Below are positions 50,901 through 60,100 of a stretch of 64,000 nt of DNA, piece after piece. How positions within the stretch are numbered: position 1 is the stretch's first letter; the number at the start of each line of letters is the position of its first letter. This DNA is from Struthidea cinerea (Eukaryota; Chordata; Aves; Passeriformes; Corcoracidae), in contig VZTI01004336.1 in assembly GCA_013397865.1 (NCBI GenBank), positions 1 to 64,000 of the forward strand, written 5' to 3'. The translations under genes and the position numbers were made by a program. The notes under the pieces are model-generated. The model did no database searches, was not told where the DNA came from, and worked only from the letters and a program-made list of their open reading frames with translations.

Positions 50901-53694
50901 TGATGTTTTTAATTTGGAATAGTTATTCAATATCTGAGTCATAATATGGTTTAAACAATACTGCATACATTTTCACTATCACTTTTTCAATCTTCTTCTC
51001 CAATTAAAACTACACCGTTCATCTTTTGCTACTTTGTATTTAATATAGTATTGTTCTATCATTCCTGCAAGTTTATTGAAAAGGCTGTTGAACTCTGGAG
51101 CTACATATGTAAAACTGCACAACAATAAGCTACACCAGAGAGCAAAGAAAGTTAATTTACTATTCAGTAAAGATCAATCTGTGGCTCTGCTCTCATCAAT
51201 GTATTTTTGTTGTTTGTCACATTAAACAGAAATGAGTAAAATATGTGACAACTCAGCCAACAAAAGAACCATAAGAAACAGCGGTGGCAACTAATGATCT
51301 CTTCCTGAGTTTCAAAGCAAAGGCACGCCTAAGTCATTCCTGAAATCCTGCAATCATTATCCACGTTTGCACAGAAAAGCACACTTCCTGAACCTTCAGT
51401 TTTGTTACTCAGCTATCCACCAGCTTATTTTGAATGTATTAATAATGAAGTTCTGGGGAAAAAAATCCAAACAACACCCACCGAACAACTCAGTAAAGGC
51501 AAGTGATACTGCAAAATCTTGTACGAAGTTGGTTTTGCTACATTTCAAGTCCCAGCCTGAAACATTTGCACTAAGAAAACTGTGCACTATTTGTGGTGTA
51601 TTCGAGAGCTCCTGAATATGAGATCTGTCACTTCCAAGTAATACAAGCCTAACAAAAAAAATCAACTGGAAGTGATTTTAGCTACAAACACACACAAAGT
51701 AGCACCAAAAAAACTATCATACGAGAATAGTAAAACTACATGACAGGAAAGAATTAAGAAAGCAAAAATGTCAGAGAATCATTACCACATGAAAGAAATA
51801 CTATTAAAATTAAATTGTACAAGTAACTGTGCTGTCAATGCCTGATTGCTGATTTTAATCAAACTCCTCAATGTTCAACACAGACAACTAAGGTGATCAC
51901 ACTACTTGCTACTAACAAAGCCACAAAGCCTAGCACACAGGTTATTCCAAGAGCCAACCAAAGTAATGTACCACAGTACTCAACAGATCAGAAGCTGTTT
52001 TGAGTCAACATACCAATTTCAATGTTCAGTAATTTGGCACACCTCAAGAAGATAAACACAGCCTAGATTTATTTGAAAAGTTGAAAATACCCTCCCTAAA
52101 AGGGTACCAAAACACATTTGTGACCTGGCTAAAATACAAAACATCCAACTGAAAAACAGAAGCATTCATTCAAGGCAAATAAATAAGAAAAATACAAAGT
52201 TACAAGAAGGAAGCTTTTACTTTGTCCACAGGATCACCACAAGGTTATCTCCTTTAAATGGCAAAAGTACACCAACTCACACACGTGGGTTTTCTACATT
52301 TCTGAAGTGCTATCTCCAGACAATAAGCTTCTTGCAACAGTGATTTAAACAAACAAACGAAGTTCTGCACTAGATTTTAGACCTGATAAGAAAGCATGAA
52401 GGCTGGTGTGTCTGAATTTTAAAAATCACAGCTCACCTTTCTCTTTCTTCTTTCCTCATCATCTAGATGCTTTTCTTTTTCCTTCTCTGACTTTTTCTTC
52501 TTTTTTTTCTTCTTTTCTTTATGTCGTTCTCGCTCGTGGTCTGATCTATCATCATAGTAACTAGAATCATGCCCTGACCCAGAGAGTTCAGTCACTTCAC
52601 TGCCTCCAACTTTAAGAACCAGCTTTAAGGGTTTTTCCAAAGGCTTATCCACATAATCTAAATATATATAAAAAAAAAAAAAATAATAAATGCACAGGGA
52701 GCTAATAGCACACAGCAATTACAGAATCAGACTCCATTAGGTTGGAAAAGACCTGTGAGATCAAGCTCAATCTATGACTGAATACTACCATGTCAACTAA
52801 ACCATGGCACTAAGTGCCACATCCAGTCTTTTTCTAAACACCTCTAGGAACAGTAACTCTACCACTTCCCTGGGCAGCCCCTTCTAATACATAATCATCC
52901 CTTTTGTAAAGAAATTCTTCCCAATGTCCAACCTGAATTTCCCCAAGTGCAGCTTGCAGCCATGTCCTCTCGTTCTGTCAATGTTTGCCTGGGAGAGGAG
53001 ACCGACCCCCACCTGGCTATACCCTCCTTTCAGGCAGCTGCAGAGTGATAAGGTCTTCCCTGAGCCTCCTTTTCTCCAGGCTAAACAACCCCAGCTCCAA
53101 AGCTTCTTCTAGAGCTACTATTTATAAGAATTCGCTGCAAGTAAAAAATATACACAATAAATTTGGAAAGAATAGCTAAGACTAACAAATCCAAGCTAAC
53201 AAACAGTCCTTCAGCACGTCTTACGTTGTGATGTTCCACAAACCTGCAAGACGTAAGAAACCGACTCATCGGCCTCCCCTGAAAATGTCGCAAGATCCTT
53301 GCAGAGCAAGGTGAAATTAAGCATCACTCAAACACCGCAGCGACCGGATCCCCTCAGGAGCAGCCGTGGGAAGCACGGAGACGCTCGGGCTCACACCGCA
53401 CCACCCGCCCCGCGTTCCTCGGGCCGCCCCCGCCGCCGGCAGCCCCGGCACTCGGAGCAGGGTAGCTNNNNNNNNNNNNNNNNNNNNNNNNNNNNNNNNN
53501 NNNNNNNNNNNNNNNNGCCCGGGCCCCCCCCCCCGCGCGGGGCCGCCGGGCCCCGCCGACAGCCGCGCCGGGGGAAGGGGCGGGCGCGTCCCGGGTACAA
53601 AGAGGCCCTCCCGGCCCTTACCGCTGTAGGCGGTGGCGGAGGTCGAGCGCCATTCTGCCTTCTCGGCTTTGTGCTTTTTGTGCTTCTTCCCCAT
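29953..53694 (-). CDS. BRD9: BRD9, bromodomain-containing protein 9 (17 coding exons, complete)
   Basis: Bromodomain subunit of the non-canonical BAF (GBAF) remodelling complex; nuclear acetyl-lysine reader. Exons in transcript order: 53622-53694, 52437-52657, 50689-50821, 48929-48989, 47876-48020, 45827-45937, 44898-45073, 41790-41922, 39475-39550, 38070-38165, 37179-37311, 36265-36376, 34613-34651, 34118-34189, 32746-32848, 30811-30978, 29953-30053. All junctions are GT/AG and keep frame, giving 650 codons (626 without exon 14). The product starts MGKKHKKHKAEKAEW, has a lysine run near residues 70-80, the bromodomain around 144-250 (HGFFAFPV, then TYNRPDTVYY with the acetyl-lysine Asn at about 225 and gatekeeper Tyr at about 231), the BRD7/BRD9 DUF3512 region around 290-500, and ends DPYEFLQSPE plus a short tail. 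It follows human BRD9 as I remember it almost throughout. The start codon has a strong CCGCCATGG context. The N-terminus after codon 16 diverges from human. Exon use is inferred from homology, without transcripts. Confidence 0.96.
31285..31470 (-). mobile_element. Short CR1 fragment in BRD9 intron 15
   Basis: Reverse complement of a CR1 3' segment (CATTCCAACCCCCTGCCATG, CCAGGTTGCTCAAAGCCCC, GGGATGGGGAACCCACAGC). It lies between BRD9 exons 15 and 16, in the same sense as BRD9. About 185 bp, 5'-truncated. Confidence 0.8.
34118..34189 (-). other. BRD9: Candidate BRD9 cassette exon (exon 14, 72 nt)
   Basis: Between the exon encoding RRNIPVKPLDEVK and the one encoding VGESAGDSNTSDLDF lies a 24-codon open block that starts VLPVLIKEEHKL and ends DSSKQIM. 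It has a pyrimidine-rich acceptor (TTTCTTTGTTCTTTAG) and donor ATG|GTAAAA. Both boundaries are phase 0, so including or skipping it keeps frame. In the human protein I remember, the two neighbouring exons are joined directly. It could be a regulated exon, a lineage-specific constitutive exon, or a chance ORF with splice-like ends. Confidence 0.6.
44898..45073 (-). other. BRD9: BRD9 exon 7 with internal alternative acceptor
   Basis: The full exon begins ERLLALKRSMSFMQDMDFSQ and continues QAALLGDEDTAVEEPVPE. A second acceptor, TTTTTCTCAG, lies 60 nt inside, so splicing there starts the exon at 45013 and drops exactly the first 20 codons. Both forms match known human BRD9 isoforms as I remember them. 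The site is followed at once by CAG, so a one-codon NAGNAG shift is also possible. The encoded segment follows the last bromodomain helix. Confidence 0.8.
45265..45370. repeat. (CAAA)n and (CA)n microsatellites in BRD9 intron 6
   Basis: About five CAAA units near 45265-45284 and interrupted CA repeats around 45340-45368. Confidence 0.85.
45827..48989 (-). other. BRD9: BRD9 bromodomain-encoding exons 4-6
   Basis: Three exons (48929-48989, 47876-48020, 45827-45937) encode the acetyl-lysine pocket. Exon 4 holds the first helix (STPIQQLLEHFLRQLQ). Exon 5 holds the ZA loop, including GFFAFPV and the APGYSMIIKHPMDFGTM segment. Exon 6 holds helices B and C with the YNRPDTVYYKLAKKIL signature. Every residue I recognise as ligand-contacting in human BRD9 (the three Phe of FFAF, the Asn of YNRP, the Tyr six residues later) is present, so binding should be intact. 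Exon 4 has a slightly weak donor (GTAGTA). Confidence 0.93.
47111..47152. repeat. Perfect 21-bp tandem duplication in BRD9 intron 5
   Basis: Two identical copies of AAAGAAGAGATTAACCCTGAG, at 47111-47131 and 47132-47152. Confidence 0.97.
49571..49595. repeat. 12-bp inverted repeat with 1-nt centre in BRD9 intron 3
   Basis: TTTCAAGCTTCA and TGAAGCTTGAAA are separated by a single A, giving a near-perfect palindrome. Confidence 0.97.
52437..52657 (-). other. BRD9: BRD9 exon 2, charged and poly-lysine region
   Basis: The exon encodes the conserved KPLKLVLKVGGSEVTELSGS segment, a Ser/Tyr/Asp-rich stretch, then a very basic run with eight or more consecutive lysines and RRKRK at the end. It is likely disordered and may carry nuclear-localisation or nucleosome contacts (inference). 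The acceptor follows a (TA)n and poly-T tract (about 52660-52690), an unusual 3' splice site context, so tract length could influence exon 2 use. Confidence 0.9.
52722..53112 (-). mobile_element. CR1 LINE 3' end in BRD9 intron 1
   Basis: Reverse complement of the CR1 tail: TTAGGTTGGAAAAGACCTG, ACCATGGCACTAAGTGCCAC, CTTCCCTGGGCAGCCCCTTC and GCAGCTGCAGAGTGATAAG are all typical. It ends only about 65 bp before the BRD9 exon 2 acceptor and is in the BRD9 sense direction, so the (TA)n/poly-T tract at the acceptor may partly derive from sequence next to it. Confidence 0.88.
53468..53516. other. Assembly gap (49 N) in BRD9 intron 1
   Basis: A run of 49 unknown bases lies inside the CpG island, directly followed by a GC-only stretch with a C homopolymer (about 53523-53534). 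The true length is unknown. BRD9 exon 1 (53622-53694) is not interrupted, but GC-rich promoter-proximal sequence is missing. Confidence 0.99.
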
Positions 53695-54176
53695 GGCGGA
53701 GCCGCAGCCGGCCCCGCCGGAAGCGCTGGGGCGGGCGGCCCCTCCCGCCCGCCGCGGAGGAAGATCCGGGTGAGGGGCCGGCCCTGCCTCGCCCAGCGCG
53801 CCCTTTACAAACAGAGGCAGCCGCAGCGGGAGCCCAGTGCCTCAGGCTCGCCCGCGCTCTTCCCGCCGCTCCGGCGCGTCGCTCCCGAGGCCGTGCCTGC
53901 CGTGAGGTCGTTCCCTGTCCCCGGCGCTGAGGCGGGAGCAGCCCCTTCCCCCATACGCGCGACTGCGCTCGCGGCGTGTCCCGAGGCTGTCGTCGCCATC
54001 TCCTGAGGGAGGGAAGTGCCGATCCCGATCCTGGTCCCGGTCACGTACCCGGTCCTTGTGGTGGGCGGTGTGCACGTGGACGGGGCACCGGGAAAGGGCT
54101 GTCCGTGCCGTGAGCGTGTAGCAGTCGCTGGAAGTCTCTTCTCTTCGATATCGCTTTTCCCGTAGGAGCGAGAAAG
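53695..54176. promoter_or_regulatory. Bidirectional BRD9/TRIP13 CpG-island promoter
   Basis: This 482-bp interval separates the divergent start codons and contains both 5' UTRs and the core promoter. It sits in a GC- and CpG-rich island of about 53330-54290. Visible motifs are an ETS-type CCGGAAGC (53717-53724), GC boxes around 53728-53755, an E2F-like TTCCCGCC (53860-53867), a second partial E2F-like TTTTCCCG (54155-54162) and a CACGTG E-box (54073-54078). I see no TATA box. An E2F site would fit the proliferation-linked expression known for TRIP13. Transcription start sites cannot be placed from sequence alone. Confidence 0.8.
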
Positions 54177-57100
54177 ATGGATGACGCCGCTGGAGATTTG
54201 AAGCAAGCGCTCCCAAACGTGTGTGACAGCATTCGGATCCATGTGGAAGTTCACCAGAAGTCGAGCAGGTCTCTGATCAGAGCGTTACTTGCTGCGACTT
54301 GTGCCTGCTTCCTCTCGGCCTCGTTCTGCGCGCCTGCAAGAACCTGCGGCACCCAGCTCTGCCTTCTCTGTGCTCTCCCAGGGGTTTCCACACCTCTGTC
54401 TCCTCCTAAGATTGAACAAATACGCTTCTCTCAGTTTCACCTTGTGTGTCATGTCATCCAGTCTCATAATCAAGTTGGTGGCCACGTTCTGGGTTTGCCC
54501 CAGTTTATACTTGTCTCTTTTATGTTGGAGCTCACAACTGCACACAGTACTCCAGATGTGGTCTTACAAAGCCAGCAAATGGAAACAGTTGTTTTCCCTA
54601 ACGTCTGCAATCTTGGTAGCACGGCCTAAAATAAGGTTGCCCTCATTTGTAGCAGGGGCACCCTGCTGACTTACTGTGCGCCACTACCTCTGGGCCATTT
54701 TTTGCAAAACTGTCTTTCATCCACTTGGACTCTGATCTGTTCTGTTATCTGGGCAGTGGATGTAGAGCTAAGATTTCATGTTTAGCTTTGCTGAGCATCA
54801 AAATTTTCCCATCAAACCATATTGTCAACCTGCAGAGATCCCTCTGAACAGCACCCCTGCCCTCCAGAATACTGACATCTCTCCCTGCTTTGGTGTTACC
54901 ACAAACTTGATGCAGTTATTTTCCATCCCATTGTCAAGGGTTTAAACAAGGATGCAAAAACAGTGCTGGTCCCAATGCTAACAGCACCTCGCTGCCTTTC
55001 CCTACCCACGTTACTGATGGCTCTGCTTAATCTTTGTACTAATCATAGCCCTCTGAGCTGGACAGTCCAACCCACCTTGTCCATTTATCCAGTTCTTGTC
55101 TTACCACTTTGGATATCTGGATGATATGGGAGAGTGTGTCCAAGATGTTAGGAAAATCAAGGTGTAAAATATCCACTGTGCTGTTTCTGCCAGCCTTGCA
55201 GAGAACTGAGAATTTGCACTGATTTTAGATGATTGAAATTGCAAAAATAAGTTCCATCTTCAAATAGTGTTCCTTTCCCTGTAGTTTTTGTTTCTTCTGG
55301 AAATCTCCTTATATTATGTCCGCATCCTGACATTTCAGCTGTCCTGAAAGTATAATGCAGCTTCCAAGCTAAGCTTACCAAATTCAGTCTGTAGCTTGGC
55401 TCTGAGTTTTTCTGGTTTTCCTACTGAAACACAGATTGCATAACTGCTTTTCTTTCTTGAAGTCTTCTAGCTGTCTCATTCAGTATCCCCTGATACAACC
55501 TCAAACAGAGTATTTGGATTGTCTTTTAATGCACAAATTACAAACAACTATCAAGCTTGTTGCTTTTGCAAACAGACTGAATCTGACAGGTTCTTTTTCC
55601 TGCAGAATGTTGGAGGAGGGTTGAGTGGTTTTGGGGCTTTTTTTGTGCTGGTTGTTTTTTTAGGGTTGGGGTTTTTTGGTTGGTTGGGTTTTTTGGTGTG
55701 TGTGAGATGAAAGCTGTTTTCCATGAAAGCCTCATATACAAAATAATGCATTCCAACACTAATTCAAATTTCCTTATAAATGTCAATGCCATGAAGTAAT
55801 GGTGTTTCTTTCTTTTTAGCACGGCCAAGAAAGAGGATATTAGGATGAGTGTCTTAAAGCTGTTGAACAGACACAACATTGTGTTTGGTGATTACAAGTG
55901 GACAGAGTTTGACGACGCTTTCCTTAACAACAACGTGCAGTCTGTGTCGATTGTGGATACGGAGCTGAAACTGAAGGACAGACAGGTATTCCCAGTCAAG
56001 AATGTGCAGCTGTGTTCATGTGCCCCTGAACTGGTTGTAGGTAGACTGGTGGTACTCCAAGGGCATAAGCAAGACAAAGTCTACAGGATGATGTAGTATC
56101 TCTTCTTAGGCTGACTAGTATTAACTAGGAAAAGGTGGCTAAATCTTTTTTATACCACTTAATAAGGTCTGAAACAGAGGTAGTAGGCTTCAGAGAAAAA
56201 TGCCAGCTGAGAACTGTAACTTTCTTTTGTTCAGCTAGCTTTGAATGAGAAATATGATGGATTGCAAGTCTTTTTATGTTCATTCTAGCCTATTGACCTG
56301 GGCAAAAGCAGTCTTTCCCTTCATATTTTTCATCTGAATGAAGAAGGACCAACCTCTGAAAACCTGGAAGAAGAGAATGAGGATATCACTGCAGCTCACC
56401 ACTGGGTGCTACCAGCAGGTACCTGTGTGACATTTCTGGAAGCTCTAGAACAATGAAAGAAAATATTATGAAGGCTGAAAGTGTTTATAGTTACCTGTTA
56501 AAAGTATTATTTGTATTTGTTTTTTGTCTATAGAACAAATATGTTTGGACTTTTTTCTTTATGGAGCAAATATATTTGGACTTTTTTCTTTGTGGTTTTG
56601 ACTGAACTGCTGCAGATGACTCCAAAACACATCATTTATTTCTGTAATATTTGTGGATGTGTGGAAATAACTGGTCTTGTGGTCTAAAACATATAGTCAT
56701 AATCAGAAGCATGCAAGTTTTTAACCCTGGTGGTTGCATTCCAAATTTTATTTAACTTGAAGACCCACAAGACACTCATCACTTTAAATATTCATTTTCC
56801 AGAGCTCACTGCTGGTCTCCAGCCCTGAATACAGTACTGCTCTTATGTATGAAACAGACAAACAAAGAGATTTAGTCCTTACCTTCTGGAGAGGAAATAA
56901 AAGGCTTTCCTCTGTGATAGAGCAAGACCTGCCTGTTACTGTCTTGTGCTTGGGGAAGTTGGCTTCTTTGCCAGGGAGAAGAAGCACAGGTGTGAGCTTA
57001 AGCTCAGAGAGGCAGTAATTCTGAAACATTTCCTACTCTTTCCATGTTGTGAAATGCGTAACTTCCCATTTCATTTGTTTTCAGGAAGAATTAAATCTGA

Positions 57101-60100
57101 TACATTGACATTATTGCCACAATTTATAGTTTATAATTGTTCTGTCTTTTTTGCTTTTCTTTGCTGAAAGTTAGAAGCCAACAGCAAGGAATGATTGATA
57201 CTCAAATGACAATTTTAGTTTTTTATGCATTATTCTGCTACATGCTTCTTTTTGTCCTCTACATCTTGATGTTTCAAAAAAAAAAAAAAGCAAAGTTGAA
57301 TGATAAATTTGTCTTAGAACCCTCCTCCTACCACAACTTTTCATTGCTCTCTTGGTGAAATGTAAGTCCATCCTCTGCTGAGGATGGAAGGAATGATATT
57401 TTTGGTTTCATGTTAAGAAATTAGCATTAATTTCTCGTCACAATTATTTGAGGAAGTAGAAGCTGGGAAACTGCTGAATTTGTCTGTTAGAAAGTGGTGT
57501 TTGCACTTTGAGAAAAATAACTCTTTTTTTTCTCCACAGATGCTTTACTTGTTTTCATATATCTGTTCTTAGTGCTTCATTTTAGTTGAGCATAATTTGA
57601 GAACTGTTTTGTGCTGCAATGATGAGTTACAAGTTTCCAGACTGATTTGTCCTAAACAGGTATATAATATATTGCTTTTGCAGCTGAATTCCACGGCCTT
57701 TGGGAAAGTCTTATCTATGACACTGAAGTAAAATCAAACGTAAGTTGGAAATGAATAACAATTAAGATTGCTTGAGGAGAAGTAAAAGCTGAAATGAAGC
57801 CTGTTTGAAGTTTGCTGCATCCTATGGAGTTATGGGTGCAGACTGGGCAAAAGGGAATGGGAGTTTAACTTTGTTTCTGGCAGCAGCTAAACAGTTAATG
57901 GGCTTGGCAGTAATGTCGGCCAGCACTGTTACTGTTCGTGCAAATACATACTCGATGATTTGACCAGAGCTGAGTGCCCTGCCACTTGAATGCTGGTAAG
58001 ACATTGGAAAGAAACAGAACAGTTCCATGGCATCCTTTTCTAGCTTAAAGATCCTGTCCATTCATCAGAGGTTCTGGTGGTAACTGCCAGAGCTTGTAGA
58101 ACGATAATACTGTAACCTGAAATTTAGTAATTGTGATGCAAATAAAACCCACAAATAGTTCAATTCAGCTTCTAACTGAAATTCTTGGACACAAATAACT
58201 AATTCATTAGATTATTATACCATCGATACAGTATTCTCATTTAAGCCTTTATAACCAAATATAGCAAAGCAAAACATTCCAGTAATTGTACTTCTTAATT
58301 TCTGAGATAAATATCAATTAATATATCCACGTTTGTCGAATTTTGAATTTCCAAGTCATCTGTGAAATGACAAGACTATTTAATTAAACTTGGTGTACTA
58401 AATAACAGCAAGCTGATCACTATTGAGTGTAAGTGTATATGCGTAGAAAGAAGTGGTTGCTTTTAATGACTAAAACTAGAACTACTTCTGTAAAATTGTG
58501 ATAAATCTTCATTTTTTAAACCATGGAAATGTCTGTGCATGGTTGGGTTCTACGGGCTCTGAGATGGTTGCTGTGAATTTTCAGTGTCAATAGAATTTTG
58601 AAAAATATGTGGATTAAGTTCAGTTGTTTTTGCTGTTGTGTAATTACTCCATCTCTAGCATGAGATTTTGCGGAGCACCATTGTATTGTCCCGTTAACAC
58701 GTAGGGATCAAAAGCTGGTTACAGGTAAGAGCAACAGAAGATAATGTAGTATCGTGTTACTATAGGTAAAAGTCACTACAGAGTCGCACCTGAAGTTCAT
58801 ATTCATTTTGTTGAAGGGGTTCTCTACTTCCTAACTCTAGATAAATCTTAAATGAAGCTGCAGTATCTTTAGAAGCAAGCATTCCGGGAAATATGTGCAA
58901 CTTCCCTTATTTGGAAGGATGAATAATCTACAAATTCCTTGCAATAGCTGATACAAGGGCTTCAGTGAAAAGGAAATAAAATGTGACAGGAAATGCTTTG
59001 TTTGGTGGACTGACTACAACAAACTGAACAAATGTATAGCTGTACAACATCTAAACAGGACCCAGAGTTTGAGTCTTCGAGTCTCTGTGCTTGGGCTTGT
59101 GTTTTATAGATGCATAGTACGTGGGACAATGAAAAATTAAATCAATTTCCTTTCCTTAAAGCATTTAATTTATTCATTTAAAAGTTCCAGAACTACATTT
59201 GTGCTGAGTACTAATCTTATTATTGAGGGCAGGACAGAAATTAATTTGCAGAAATAAATTTGCTTATGACTGAAAGACATGAGCTCTTTTTCTTGTTGTT
59301 GTTATGAGTACAAAATAGACATCATTAGAGATTGATTCTATTTGTAGTTGTATTTGCTGTTATGTCTCTAATTTGTGTCTTTCTTTTTTCCTCTTCAATT
59401 AGTTACTCGATTACGTGACGACAACATTATTATTTTCTGACAAAAATGTTGACAGTAACCTGATCTCGTGGAACAGAGTTGTTTTGCTGCATGGTAAAAG
59501 TGATTTGTTTTAAACCAAGTAGATTCATTGGCCATCTGTTTATACTTTCCTTCTGGAAAGACTTGTATTGCAGTCTTGTTTAGTGAAATGAAGTGACAAG
59601 AAAGCAACAGAGAAGTATTCCCCCAATAGTACAAATTTAGATGAAATGTAATGTCAGAGTCAAATCAATGTTCGCATGTACTATGTTTTGCATGAATTTA
59701 AAGTTCACAGTGGGGTGACAACTGTGGTTTTCTTAATTTGAATTTTTAAGTGATATTGTTGCATTTTTACATAAAGACCAAAAATAGTGCAGATACTGAA
59801 GATATTAGGAGGCATATCTTAGTTAAACTTCTATCGCAGTACTAAATATTTTGTTAGTTAGAGCTTTATAAAAACTTTGAGGAAACTGGGAAGTCAATCT
59901 GTGCGTTGTGTTGTTGACACTCTGTTCTATTGCCAGCTCTTGCTAGTTTAGTTACTGTTATTTCAGGGAAGCTGAAATTTTCAGTCAGTCCTAGCTTACT
60001 GTGGAGGTCATACCACAAACGAGATTAGCATCAACTGAATCTGTTTTCTTGCAAAATGTGTCGTGCATTGATTTTGTCGTCAAGACTGGTATTCAAAAAT

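Noticed and set aside
53299..54006. 235-codon frame across the CpG island on the plus strand, and several frames opposite
   Set aside because: It spans the N gap, is compositionally just GC-rich Pro/Ala/Arg sequence, and overlaps BRD9 exon 1 antisense and the shared promoter.
53805..54254. 149-codon minus-strand frame upstream of BRD9
   Set aside because: Antisense shadow of TRIP13 exon 1 and the promoter; Arg/Thr-rich low complexity, no known domain.
54177..54629. 150-codon continuous frame from the TRIP13 start codon
   Set aside because: After 54268 it leaves the exon and reads through intron 1 into an old CR1 fragment; the real continuation is exon 2 at 55820.
55611..55708. Possible interstitial telomere repeat (TTAGGG present)
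   Set aside because: Only a single TTAGGG occurs within irregular G/T sequence; no tandem array.
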